A DNA stretch of 64,000 bases. Source: CAVWUA01 sp963758025 (GTDB taxonomy: Bacteria > Planctomycetota > Planctomycetia > Isosphaerales > Isosphaeraceae). The first letter of the stretch is position 1, and each line of letters opens with the position of its first letter. Positions 34,955 to 44,949 of the stretch are shown piece by piece. A program made the position numbers and the translations under genes. The notes beneath the pieces were generated by a model that was given only the letters and a program-made list of their open reading frames with translations, made no database searches and was not told where the DNA came from. The stretch covers positions 1,240,001-1,304,000 of the forward strand of contig CAVWUA010000006.1 in the NCBI GenBank assembly GCA_963758025.1. Direction: 5' to 3'.

Positions 34955-36653
34955 TCAGCGTTGCTTGGCGCGGGCCAGGGCCGAGGGGTCGTCCAGCACG
35001 AGATAGTGGCCGTGGTCGGCCGAGACGATCAGGACGGACTCGTCCCAGTTGCTGTGCGACTCGACCCAGTCGATGATGGCCTGCACGGCCTCCTCGCCGC
35101 TGATGACGGCGCCGATGGCGTTATCCAGGTTGTTGTCGTGCAAGGCCCAGTCCACGTCGCCGGCCTCGACGAACAGGGCGAACGGCTGCTCGGGGCGGGC
35201 GCTCAGGACGGTCAGGGCCGCGCGGGTCATGTCGGCCAGAGTGGGGTTCTGCTGGAGGTCGGCCTCGGAGTACACCTCGGCCGTCCCCTTGATCCCCTTG
35301 GCCGGGTCGGGGTTGCCGTCGGCCGTGCGGTAGGGCAGGTGGGCGACGTTCGTGCCGTAGAAGCCGAAGAGGCGCCGGCCGTCCCGCGCCGCTTGTTGAG
35401 CCGCCTTGTGGAGAGATTCGGCCCCGTTGACGTTCGCGGCTGTCTGGGTCACGACGTAACGGCCGCCGTGGTTCACGTCGATGGCCTTCAGGTCGGCGTC
35501 GGCGATGTAGGTGTTCTCGCCGCTCGCGGCGTTCTTGCCCTGCCCCTTGAGGCTCTTGTCCTTGGACACCTGGCCGTAGCCGGCCCCCATGACCACGTCG
35601 AGTCCGGGGTGGGGCTGGTCCTTGCCCGTCGTCTGGGTGATCGACTTCAGGCCGAGCATCTCGCGGGCGAGGTCCTGGTAGTCGTCGCGGTGAACGTTAT
35701 GGGCGTACATGGCCGCCGGAGAGACGTGGTTGAACGGCACGCTCGTCACCGTGCCGACCTTCCAGCCGTCTTTCTGGAGCTGGTGGAAGAGGGTCGGCAC
35801 GAACCGGGCGTCGTCGGTCACGTTGACGCCGTTATTGTACGACTTCACGCCGGTGGCGAACTCGCCGGCGCTCTGCGAGCTATCGGTGTAGGCGTGCAAG
35901 ACCCGGCCGACCTTCTCGACGCCCGCCTTGTCGGTCTTGTTGGCGCTCTGCCCCTTGAGATAGCCGGGGGCCGTCAACGGGCCGGGGGTCCACGGGTTCG
36001 GCCCGGCGATGCGGGCGTCGTAGCCGCCGAGCAGGCTCCCCTTGGGGATCGTCACGCTCTGGGCGTCCACGTCGGTCGTGGCCTTGTCGTGGGTCGGGGT
36101 GGTCACGACGTAGCCGAACTGCGCCGAGCCGTCCGCGTCATAGTCCTGGAAGACCAGGCCCGTGCCTTTCCCCTCGTCATAGACCTTGCCCGTCTTGGCG
36201 ATCGCCGCGGCGCGGGTGGCTGTCCCAGTCGATGCCGTCGAACCAGACGGTGAAGAGGTACTTCGCCCCGCGCTCGACGGCGGCCTTCTGCACGCGGTAG
36301 AGGTCGCTCTGGTCGGCGTAGGTCGCCTGGGGATTGACCGTGTTCTCGGGCAGCTCGCCGCCGAACAGCGGCTTGATCCGCGCCGGGTCGCGGTACCGGC
36401 TGTTCTTTCCGGTGACGGCCGAAAGGTCGGCCTTGCGGCCGAAGACGTACACGGGGATCAGCCGGTTGGTGTGGCTGGCGTGGTTCGAGAAGACATCGCC
36501 GGGGCCTTGCGAGCCGAAGTGATAGGCCCGCTCGGCCTTCTCGTCCTTGTTCGCCACGTAGGCGTTCTGCATCTCCTTGATCGGATCAGCCGCGACGGCC
36601 AGCGTGGGGACAATCGCGGCGAGAGCAACAAGCGGTCGAAGGCGAGCGAGCAC
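34955..36653 (-). CDS. Alkaline phosphatase, exported (frameshifted)
   Basis: The start is GTG at 36653 (MLARLRPLVALAAIVPTLAVA, a signal peptide), with GGAGG eight bases upstream. Motifs of the metal-dependent alkaline phosphatase fold are VWFDGIDWD, the nucleophile loop YTDSSQSAGEFATGVKSYN, LFVEAGDVDWALHDNN and VSADHGHY. These supply the metal ligands and catalytic Ser. The serine loop (DSSQSAGEFATG) differs from the classic DSAATATA. The frame changes near 36215, between GIDWD and TATRAAAIAK. The repaired length is about 565 residues. It should release phosphate from extracellular esters; the substrate range is unknown. Confidence 0.82.
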
Positions 36654-36901
36654 GGCGGGACCTCCCGGTGGGCAGGAACTTCTCCAAAACAAGGCTGGAA
36701 CCGCCCATCTTAGCAGCCGTTCCGTGAAGATTCGACGCCGCTTCGAAGAAACCCGCGCGAATCTTTTAAGTAGGCCGAGGCTCGCCCCCCGACCAATTCA
36801 AAAGGGTTGGTTTGCCCTGTCCGCTGGTGCACAATGGAGGGACATTCCCCAATGCGGGTCGTGTGCGAACAGAGAATGGCAGCGTTGAAGTTCGGGGGTG
36901 C

Positions 36902-38146
36902 GTGGTGGTGCGAGATGTCCTGGCGATCGTGCTGGCGGGTGGGCGAGGAACCCGGCTGGACCCCCTGACCCGCGATCGCGCCAAGCCGGCCGTGCCGTTC
37001 GGGGGGATCTACCGGATCGTGGATTTCACCCTCTCCAACTGCATCAATAGCGATCTGCGCAAGATCCTCGTGCTGACGCAGTACAAGGCGATCAGCCTGA
37101 CGCGGCACATCGACCAGGGCTGGCGGTTCCTCAGCCGCGAGCTGGACGAGTACATCGAGGTGATCCCGCCGCAGCAGCGCATCGCCGAGCACTGGTACCA
37201 GGGGACCGCCGACGCGATCTACCAGAACGTGTACACGATCGAGAAGGCGGAGCCTCGGGATACCTTGATCCTGGCGGGGGATCACATTTACAAGATGAAC
37301 TACGCGTCCATGCTCGACTTCCACCGCGAGCGCCGGGCGGACCTGACGATCGCCTGCCTGCCGGTGCCCCGGCTGGACGCCCGGCACTTCGGCGTGATGC
37401 ACGTGGACGACGCCGGGCGCGTCGTCAGCTTCCTGGAGAAGCCGCACGACCCGCCGTCGATGCCGGGGCATCCGGACCTGGCCCTCGGCTCGATGGGGAT
37501 TTACGTCTTCTCGACCGACGTGATGTACGAGCGGCTCTTCCGCGATGCCGCCCGGAAGGACGGCAGCAACCACGACTTCGGCAAGGACATCATCCCCGGC
37601 ATGCTCTCCGACTGCCGCGTCTTCGCCTACCCGTTCCGGGACGAGAACCGCAAGCAGGCCGCCTACTGGCGCGACGTGGGGACGATCGACGCCTACTTCC
37701 AGACGACCATGGACCTGATCTCGATCGACCCGGTCCTGAACCTCTACGACCGCCAGTGGCCGATCCACACGTTCCAGCCGCCGTACCCGCCGCCGAAGTT
37801 CGTCCACGCCGATCCCGACCGCCGGGGCGCGGCGTATGACTCGATCGTCTGCCAGGGGTCGATCGTCTCCGGCGGCCAGGTCTTCCGCAGCATCCTCTCG
37901 CCGAACGTGCGGATCAATAGCTTCGCCCTGGTCGAGGACTCCATCCTCTTCGACGGCGTGGAGGTCGGCCGCCACGCGCGAATTCGCAAGGCGATCGTCG
38001 ACAAGGAGGTGAAGGTCCCCGCCGGCTTCGAGATCGGCTGGAACCGCGAGCTGGACCGCGCCCGCGGCCTGACCGTCACCGATGAGGGCATCACCGTCGT
38101 CGCCAAGGGGGAGGACCTCGAACGGTTCATGCCCCAGGGAGCCTGA
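36902..38146 (+). CDS. glgC: Glucose-1-phosphate adenylyltransferase
   Basis: GlgC makes ADP-glucose for glycogen synthesis from ATP and glucose-1-phosphate. The nucleotide-binding motif is AIVLAGGRGTRLDPLTRDRAKPAVPFGG. The sugar-phosphate site has GTADAIYQNVY, ILAGDHIYKMNY and FLEKPHDPP, followed by GSMGIYVF and the left-handed beta-helix C-terminus (IRINSFALVEDSILFDGVEVG-like). Several GTG codons at 36902-36910 are possible starts. The ATG at 36812 is in frame but lies beyond the usual N-terminus. The gene is intact and stands divergent from the phosphatase. Confidence 0.94.
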   Translation: MVVRDVLAIVLAGGRGTRLDPLTRDRAKPAVPFGGIYRIVDFTLSNCINSDLRKILVLTQYKAISLTRHIDQGWRFLSRELDEYIEVIPPQQRIAEHWYQGTADAIYQNVYTIEKAEPRDTLILAGDHIYKMNYASMLDFHRERRADLTIACLPVPRLDARHFGVMHVDDAGRVVSFLEKPHDPPSMPGHPDLALGSMGIYVFSTDVMYERLFRDAARKDGSNHDFGKDIIPGMLSDCRVFAYPFRDENRKQAAYWRDVGTIDAYFQTTMDLISIDPVLNLYDRQWPIHTFQPPYPPPKFVHADPDRRGAAYDSIVCQGSIVSGGQVFRSILSPNVRINSFALVEDSILFDGVEVGRHARIRKAIVDKEVKVPAGFEIGWNRELDRARGLTVTDEGITVVAKGEDLERFMPQGA

Positions 38147-38299
38147 CCGACGGCAAGAACTTCCCGCAGGGAAAGCGGAAGCGAAGGGAGCCCTCGCGTC
38201 TCATCGGCTTCACGTCCTCCCGACACCTCTTGGCACCAGACCGCCGGGCGGGCAAGATGAAACAGCACCGCGAGCCGAATCCCGAAGCAAGAGGGGGAA

Positions 38300-38829
38300 G
38301 TGTTGGACGTCCTGATCACCGAGGAACAGATCCACGAGCGCGTCGCCGCGCTGGGACGGCAGATCGAGGCCGATTACCAGGGGAAGAACCTGACGATCGT
38401 CGCCGTCTTGACCGGCAGCCTGATCCTGCTGGCCGACCTGATCCGCCAGGTGGGCCTCCCCTTGCGCGTGGCCTTGCTCCAGGCCAGCAGCTACAAGGGG
38501 GCGACCACGAGCCGGAGCACCTTGCTCATCAATGAGACGTTCTCCCCCGACGTCGCCGGCCGGGACGTGCTCCTGCTCGACGACATCCTCGACACCGGCC
38601 ACACCCTCTCGACCCTCGTCGAGCACATGAAGGAGCGCGGGCGCGGAGCGTCCGCACCGCCGTCCTCCTCCGCAAGCTCGGCCGTCAGGAGGTCCAGATC
38701 GAGCCGGATTACTGCGGCTTCACCATCCCCAACGCCTTCGTCGTCGGCTACGGACTCGACTTCAACGACGATTACCGGCACCTGCCCTACGTGGGCGTGC
38801 TCGACGCCTCGACGGCGCCCAAAGAGTGA
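38300..38829 (+). CDS. hpt: Hypoxanthine phosphoribosyltransferase (frameshifted)
   Basis: It salvages hypoxanthine or guanine using PRPP. Visible motifs are VAVLTGSLILLADLIRQV, SSYKGATTS and the PRPP loop VLLLDDILDTGHTLSTL. After a frame change near 38643 the sequence continues SVRTAVLLRKLGRQEV, YCGFTIPNAFVVGYGLDFNDDYRHLPYVGVL, the standard C-terminus. The start is GTG 38300 (MLDVLITEEQI), with GAGGGGGA upstream. The repaired length is 176 residues. It lies between glgC and a glycosyltransferase on the same strand. Confidence 0.9.
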
Positions 38830-38875
38830 ACGCCCCCGACGAGGACTCCCCGCATCCTGACCTCGGCCCCCTGTC

Positions 38876-40007
38876 TTGCGCATCGTCCTGATCACCCGCC
38901 GCTATCCCCCCTTGATCGGGGGGGCTGAGAAGGTCCTGAGCTACCTCGCGCCGGCCCTGGCCGCCGAGGGGGCGGACGTGGTCGTGCTCACGTCGCGGCT
39001 CGACCCGAGCCTGCCCGCGCGCGAGACGATCCTGACAGCCCGGGGAACGCTGCGGGTCGAGCGGCTGCCGACTTCTCCCTTGCGGGTTCGTCGGCACGTG
39101 GCTCTACATGCGAGCGCTGCGGAACTGGCTCCGCCGCAACCCGATCGACGTGGCGTATGTCTCGATGCTCAAGCACGACGCCTATATCGCCGTCGGCGAG
39201 GGGCGTCGCCAGGGGTTCCCGGTCGTGCTCCGACCCGAGGGGGCCGGCGCGACGGGGGACATCGCCTGGCAATCATGGGGCCGGTTCGGTCGACGGATCG
39301 CCCGACGCTGCCGGCAGGCCGATGCCATCGTCGCCATCTCGAAGGCGATCGAAACCGAATTGCGACACGCCGGCTACGACGGCCCGGAGATCGTCGCGCT
39401 GCCCAACGGCGTTCCCGTGCCCGAGTCCCCCTGGCAGCGTCGGGACGACTGGCGAGCCGCGCCTCATGCCCTGTTCGTCGGCCGGCTCGCGCCTGAGAAG
39501 GGGCTGGACGTGCTGATCGACGCCTGGCCGATCGTGCGGCGGACGCATCCCCAGGCCCGGCTGAGCCTGATCGGCGAGGGGCCGGAACGTCCAAGGCTCC
39601 AGGCCCAGATCGACCGGCTCGGCTTGCGGGAGGCGATCGAGTTGCCAGGGGCCACGACCGACGCCACCGCCGCTCTCCGCCAGGCCGACCTGTTCGTCTT
39701 GCCCTCGCGCGAGGAAGGGATGAGCATCGCCTTGCTGGAGGCGATGGCGCTGGGAGTGCCGCTGGTTGCCTCGTCGATCCCTGGCAATCGCAAGCTCATC
39801 GCCGATTTCAAGCACGGCCGCCTGGCCCCGCCGGAGGACCCACAAGGATTGGCCCGGGTGATTCTCGACCAGTGGAGCAGCTTCGACCGCGCGATCCACA
39901 TGGGCCGCGCCGCGAGGCAGAAGGTCGCGCAACGGTACTCCATCGCCGCCGTCGCGCGGGCGCATCGGGATCTGTTCGAGCGGCTCTTGCGGAAATCGAA
40001 GTTCTAG
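38876..40007 (+). CDS. GT4-family glycosyltransferase 1 (frameshifted)
   Basis: The N-terminal domain begins MRIVLITRRYPPLIGGAEKVLSYLA (TTG start at 38876), typical of GT-B retaining enzymes. The C-terminal donor-binding domain shows ALFVGRLAPEKGLDVLIDAW and the E-x7-E motif region REEGMSIALLEAMALGVPLV. One extra base near 39092 breaks the frame in PLRFVGTWLYMRALRN. The repaired length is 376 residues. It probably adds a sugar to a cell-surface polysaccharide or lipid. The acceptor and donor are not predictable. Confidence 0.85.
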
Positions 40008-40106
40008 GGTGTCGGCCTTGCGGGGACTCGCATGCCGCGATACGCTCGGCGGACCTTCGGCGGCTCGACGAGCAGCCAACGTTGATTGAAGAGGAGCGAA
40101 ATAGCA

Positions 40107-40503
40107 ATGGCACGCAACGTGACGACGCAGCTCATGTTTGAGGGAGCCGCCGAGGAGGCCATGAACCTCTACGTGTCGCTTTTTGGTGATTCCGAGATCA
40201 AACGGGTCGAGCGCGTATGGACCTGGCGAGCAAGGGGCCGAGGGCACCGTCAAGCGTGCGACCTTCACCCTGGCCGGGCAAGACTTCCACTGCATTGATA
40301 GCCCGGTGAAGCACGGATTCACCTTTACTCCCTCGATCTCTCTGTTTGTCGAATGTGAGAGCGAGGCGGAACTGGAAGAGGGCTTCCGCCAGCTTTCGGT
40401 CGGTGGAATCGTCTTGATGCCGATCGGCAACTACGGGTTCAGCACCAAGTTCGGCTGGGTCCAGGACCGGTTCGGGCTTTCGTGGCAACTGAACCTTTCA
40501 TGA
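40107..40503 (+). CDS. VOC-superfamily PhnB-like protein (frameshifted)
   Basis: The start MARNVTTQLMFEGAAEEAMNLYVSLFGDSEIKRVE is preceded by GAGGAGCG. After one extra base near 40215 the sequence continues TFTLAGQDFHCIDSP, FTFTPSISLFVECESEAELE and FGWVQDRFGLSWQLNL. This is the PhnB/3-demethylubiquinone-like branch of the vicinal oxygen chelate fold, whose members are often dioxygenase- or glyoxalase-like without known substrate. The repaired length is 131 residues. Confidence 0.8.
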
Positions 40504-40720
40504 ACATGGTGGCCCCATCGTGGTTGGCCACTCCTGAGATGATTGGTTGAGCGCCGCGTTTTGATGCGTGCGGCAGCCTTGGCGGGGGCGATCATCTCCT
40601 GGAGGACCTCGCGTTCCTCGGCGATCAGGAGGAATCGATCCCGCCACATCCCGCGACTTCACCGTGGCCAACCACGTGTGCGTCGGGAGCCGGTCCTCTC
40701 CTCCCCTTCAGGTAAACCCC

Positions 40721-41840
40721 GTGCTGAACGTCCTGCAACTGATCCCGACGCTCGACCGCTCGGGTGCGGAGAAGCAGATGGTCCTCCTGGCGAAGGGGCT
40801 GCCCCGCGAGCGGTTCCGGGTGGAGGTCGCCGCCTTGACGCGGCTCGGGCCGCTGGAGGCCGACCTGCGCGCGGCGGGCATTCCCGTCACCCTCATCGGC
40901 AAGCGGTTCAAGGCCGACCCGCTGGCGCTCTCGCGGCTGGAACGGTTCCTCAAACGTCGGCGGTTCGACGTGGTACAGACCTGGATCTACGCCGCGAACG
41001 TCTATGGTCGAATCGCGGCGCACCGGGCGAAGGTCCCCGTCATCATCACCGCCGAGATGGCCGCCGACCTCTGGAAAGGGCGCTCGCAGTTGATGATCGA
41101 CCGGTGGCTCGCCCGCTGGACCGACCGCGTGGTGGGGAACTCGCGGGCCGTCGTCGCGTTCTACCGCAAGGCGGGCATCCCCGAAGAAACACTGGCGATG
41201 ATCCATTCGGGGATCGCTGATGAGGAGCCTCCGGCGGTCGATCCGGCGGCCGTGCGAGCCGAGTTCGGGTTCCCGGCCGAGGCCCCGCTGGCCCTGTTCG
41301 TCGGTCGGCTCGCGTCGCAGAAAGGGGTGGATGACCTGCTGTTCGCGCTCGACCTGCTCCAGCACGTCCGCCCCGACCTGCGGACCCTGATCGTCGGTGA
41401 TGGCCCCTTGCGCGAAGCTCGAAGGGATCGCCCGCGCCTACCGGCTCGGCGAATTCGTGCGGTTCACCGGGCATCGCGAGGACGTGCCGAGACTGCTGGC
41501 CGCCGCCAACGTGCTGGTCCTGCCGAGCCTCTACGAAGGACTGCCGAACGTCGTGCTGGAGGCGATGCGGTTTCGCAAGCCGGTCGTCGCCACGACGGCC
41601 CCCGGCACGACCGAACTGGTCGAGCACGACCGGACCGGCCTGCTCACCCCTTTGCGCAGTCCGAAGGACCTGGCCCAGGCCATCCGCACCGTCATCGCCG
41701 ACCCGGACCTCGCCCGGCGCCTCGGCGAGGCGGGCCGCGCCCGGGTCGAGGCCGAATTCAGCGCCCGTCTGATGGTCGAGCGGTTCGCCACGCTCTACGA
41801 GGATCTGGCCCGCGCCAGGGGGCTGACGGTGGACCGTTGA
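40721..41840 (+). CDS. GT4-family glycosyltransferase 2 (frameshifted)
   Basis: It opens MLNVLQLIPTLDRSGAEKQMVLLAKGL from a GTG at 40721. The donor domain has LALFVGRLASQKGVDDLLFALDLL, TLIVGDGPLR and, after a frame change near 41405, FTGHREDVPRLLAAANVLVLPSLYEGLPNVVLEAMRFRKPVVAT, including the E-x7-E motif. The repaired length is 372 residues. Together with the first GT4 gene and the nearby asnB-like gene it could serve envelope polysaccharide assembly, but there is no polymerase or flippase in view. Confidence 0.85.
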
Positions 41841-41916
41841 CGCCACCCCAGGGGGCGGGGGACGATGGGTCCGTTCGCGGACGCGGCTGGAATGGTCCCC
41901 TGGAGACGACACAATT

Positions 41917-42846
41917 ATGAGACGGCAGACCGGGAAGACAACGCTTGTTCTGTGCTTGACGCTCGCCCTGACGGCCATTGCCCACGCGCAGGAGCCACCC
42001 GCCACGCGGAAGGCGCAAGGGGATCGCCCGCGGTTGCAAGAGGTCCGTGTCGAGCGCGATCTGGAGTACGCTCAGGTCGGCGACCGTTCTCTCAAACTCG
42101 ACCTGTACCGCCCCGAGACGGGAGAAGGCCCCTGGCCGCTGGTCGTCTGGATTCACGGCGGCGCGTGGCGGGCCGGGAGCAAGGACCGGACACCCGCCGC
42201 GTTCCTGGCGGGGCAGGGGTTCGCCGTGGCCAGCGTCGGCTACCGGCTCTCCCAGGAGGCAACCTTCCCCGCGCAGATCGAGGATTGCAAGGCGGCGATC
42301 CGCTGGCTGCGGGCCAACTCCGAGAAATACGGACTCGACAGCGCCCACGTCGGGGCCTGGGGCTCCTCGGCGGGCGGGCACCTGGTCGCCCTGCTGGGCA
42401 CGGCGGGCGATGTGACGGAGTGGGACAAGGGGACCCAACCGGATCAGTCCAGCCGCGTGCAAGCGGTCTGCGATTTCTTCGGTCCGACCGACTTCACCGT
42501 CATGGGAGGCTTCCACGCCCGCCCCGACTCCCCCGAGGCGCAACTGCTTGGCGGCCCCGTCCAGGAAAACAAGGACAAGGCCGCCCGGGCCAACCCGATC
42601 ACCTACGTCAGCCCGGACGATCCCCCGTTCCTGATCGTCCACGGCGAGGACGATGAGACCGTGCCGATCGGGCAGTCGGAATTGCTGTATGAGGCCCTGA
42701 AGAAGGCCGGTGTCGAGGCGACATTCCTGCGAGTCGCCAAGGCCGGTCACGGCTTCCGCCCCGGTAGCGAGCCGTCGCCGAGGGAGATCAACGAGCGGGT
42801 GCTCACGTTCTTCCAGCGGCATCTGAAGAAGGATCGGGCGGAATGA
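41917..42846 (+). CDS. Secreted carboxylesterase (BD-FAE/acetylesterase-like)
   Basis: This 309-residue protein has a signal peptide (MRRQTGKTTLVLCLTLALTAIAHA). The alpha/beta-hydrolase features are the oxyanion motif WIHGGAW, the nucleophile elbow GSSAGGHLVAL, the acid in HGEDDETVP and the histidine in AGHGF. The HGGAW pattern places it with the acetyl-xylan/feruloyl-type esterases (BD-FAE group). It may deacylate polysaccharides outside the cytosol. The gene is intact and ends shortly before the lipoprotein/DUF1559 pair on the opposite strand. Confidence 0.82.
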   Translation: MRRQTGKTTLVLCLTLALTAIAHAQEPPATRKAQGDRPRLQEVRVERDLEYAQVGDRSLKLDLYRPETGEGPWPLVVWIHGGAWRAGSKDRTPAAFLAGQGFAVASVGYRLSQEATFPAQIEDCKAAIRWLRANSEKYGLDSAHVGAWGSSAGGHLVALLGTAGDVTEWDKGTQPDQSSRVQAVCDFFGPTDFTVMGGFHARPDSPEAQLLGGPVQENKDKAARANPITYVSPDDPPFLIVHGEDDETVPIGQSELLYEALKKAGVEATFLRVAKAGHGFRPGSEPSPREINERVLTFFQRHLKKDRAE

Positions 42847-42943
42847 TCGAGCCGAGATGACCAGGTGGAAAGCGCCGTTCGTCGGGTGAAACTGGCCCAC
42901 AGAAGGGGGGCTCACTCGTTCCACCCGACGACGGGAAATCGGT

Positions 42944-43135
42944 TCAGCGGACGTTCCGGTCGCCGAGGGCCTGCCCCTTGGCGGCGGCCTCGGTGGCCTT
43001 GAGCATGGCCTCGTCGTCCGCCTGAACTTCGGCCTGGACTTCCGGCGTGGGCGTGGCCGTCGAGGTGCCGCCACAGCCGATCAGGCCGAACGTCATCGAC
43101 AGGACCGGCAGCGCGAGGAGAATGGTGCGTCGCAT
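42944..43135 (-). CDS. Small lipoprotein paired with the second DUF1559 gene
   Basis: This 63-residue protein has a signal peptide and lipobox (MRRTILLALPVLSMTFGLIGCGG), so Cys21 should be lipidated. The mature part is short, charged and rich in Ala and Glu (EVQADDEAMLKATEAAAKGQ). It parallels the lipoprotein at 4027-4221 in size and in its place directly downstream of a DUF1559 gene. It is intact; the function is unknown. Confidence 0.75.
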   Translation of the reverse strand: MRRTILLALPVLSMTFGLIGCGGTSTATPTPEVQAEVQADDEAMLKATEAAAKGQALGDRNVR

Positions 43136-44382
43136 GGGTTCTCAGTCTCCAATTCGTGGATATCGACAAAAGGGGTAAAGCGGACGATCCGGCACGCCGT
43201 CCTTACGACGCGCCGGATCTCGGAATCGCAACTCAATCGAGCCGGAGGCTCACGATCATCCATCAAAGAGGCGCTGGCGTCCACAACCTCGCCACCGCCG
43301 CGGGTACCGATGGCCCACCAGGTTTGCAGGTCGATGGTGTCCTTGACGAACTTGACCGAGCCGTCGCCGAAGGCCATGACGACGCCGCCGGAGTGGTTGC
43401 TCGTCGGCGGCACGGCGCCGGAGGGATCACCGTAGGAGAGCCAGCCGCCGTTGGGGTCCGACGGGTTCTGGCAGGCGACCTGGTTCGGCGGGCTGAAGTG
43501 GTTGTAGTTGTTGTTGGCCACGTGCAACGGGTACCCCGCCGCCCACATCTGGCCGCTGCTGCTGACGCGGAAGGCCGACGTGGTTCCCGGGATGCTCTTG
43601 CAGTAGTTGACGAACTGCTGGGCCTGCGGGTAGCCATTGGACGAGCTGAAGGGGATGCCCGTCGGCGACTTGAAGATCGCCCGCTTGGCGTCAATGTTGT
43701 TGCGCAGGACGGTGCCGCCGACCAGACCGATCAGTCGCTCGCTGATCAGCGCCGTGTTGGAGGTTCCGTCGGTGATCGAGGCGATCGAGACCGGGCCGGT
43801 GTGGCCGTTGCTGTAACCACTCGTCAGGGCGCTCGGCAGGGGAACGACCGTGCCGGAGAACCGTGAGATGACGCCCGGTCCACCGTAGTTGCCGACGTAG
43901 TTGGTCGGGCCGTAGTAGTTCACGCCGTCGCTGGATTGCCGGGGCGGCTGCGAGACGCTCTCCGACGGGCAGCTCAGGAGGCTGAGCTTCGAGTAGGAGA
44001 CGGTCGTGTTGGCCGAACCGATCGGCGAAGCGGCGACCCACATCGGGTCGAGGCTGAAGTTGTAGGCGTTGTAGATCGGCTGCTGCTCGGTGTAGAGCAA
44101 CAGCGGCACGATCCAGCTATGGCTCCAGCCGGTCATCGACGCGGTCCCCGAACCGTTGGTCAAGGGGCCGGGATAAACGCACTGGGCGGGAAAAACGCCG
44201 TTGGCGCTCTCGTAGTTATGAACGGCCAGGGCGAGTTGCTTCAGATTGTTGGTGCACTGCGCACGGCGGGCCGCCTCACGCGCGGCCTGCACGGCCGGCA
44301 ACAACAGGGCGATCAAGACACCGATGATCGCGATGACCACCAGCAGTTCGATCAGGGTGAATCCACGGCGTTGGCGCTGCAT
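43093..44382 (-). CDS. DUF1559 protein with type IV pilin-like N-terminus, second copy (C-terminal frame uncertain)
   Basis: From the ATG at 44382 (AGGAAAGG upstream) the protein begins MQRQRRGFTLIELLVVIAI, a prepilin-type leader. AREAARRAQCTNNLKQL follows, and near the end come SNHSGGVVMAFGDGSVKF and WWAIGTRGGGEVVDASA. In this family the protein stops a few residues after that point. Here the frame reads on for about 60 residues of unfamiliar sequence and overlaps the lipoprotein gene by 43 bases. A one-base shift near 43270 would give a stop at once, so the true end is probably about 43265. Confidence 0.85.
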   Translation of the reverse strand: MQRQRRGFTLIELLVVIAIIGVLIALLLPAVQAAREAARRAQCTNNLKQLALAVHNYESANGVFPAQCVYPGPLTNGSGTASMTGWSHSWIVPLLLYTEQQPIYNAYNFSLDPMWVAASPIGSANTTVSYSKLSLLSCPSESVSQPPRQSSDGVNYYGPTNYVGNYGGPGVISRFSGTVVPLPSALTSGYSNGHTGPVSIASITDGTSNTALISERLIGLVGGTVLRNNIDAKRAIFKSPTGIPFSSSNGYPQAQQFVNYCKSIPGTTSAFRVSSSGQMWAAGYPLHVANNNYNHFSPPNQVACQNPSDPNGGWLSYGDPSGAVPPTSNHSGGVVMAFGDGSVKFVKDTIDLQTWWAIGTRGGGEVVDASASLMDDREPPARLSCDSEIRRVVRTACRIVRFTPFVDIHELETENPCDAPFSSRCRSCR

Positions 44383-44949
44383 TGAGTCTTTGCCTTTCCT
44401 CGGGGTGCATAAAAGAAACAACCCGTACCGAAATCACCAGAACGCGAGGAACGAACCCTCTCGCTCGGAGATTCAGGACGGAAGTTCGTCGTCAGTCAGT
44501 CCGTCGTTTGGAACGCGGTTCCGGGGGGATCTGTAAAGGGAGTGGCTTCCGTGAGGGTTCAGAGGGGGCGAAGCGGTTCCGATAAAAGAAGATCGATTCT
44601 CTGTCTGGAGAGGTGCATGGACTTTTCGTGATCAGGGCGTCATCGCAAGACCTTAACGATTGTCAGAAATTGACCGGGTAACTTTAGGAATTCCGGGGGC
44701 CGTTCGTCAAGAGAGGCCGGTCAAAATTTGCAGGTACGCCTACCTGATCGCACGTTGCGATGTTGCTCCGTCGGCTCATCTGATCCCCAAACAGGCCACC
44801 CGTGAAGGCGAACCGTTTGAGTTCGCCTCCCCGGGTGGTGATTTTGCTCAACGTGACTGGCAACGGATGACGCGGCCGGAAAGGAGGTGAACCCATTCGC
44901 GCACGGTCTGCATCCGTTCCGTTGGATGTTTCTGTGGCGACGGCTCCGC
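44383..44949. other. Gene-free region upstream of the second DUF1559 gene
   Basis: No gene is supported in these 567 bases. It should contain the DUF1559 promoter on the minus strand. A small dyad, caggta-cgcc-tacctg (44732-44747), could be an operator. Otherwise nothing recognisable is seen. Confidence 0.35.

Noticed and set aside
44660..44890. Short open frame on the plus strand upstream of DUF1559 gene 2
   Set aside because: No ribosome site, no family likeness and overlapping open frames on the other strand.
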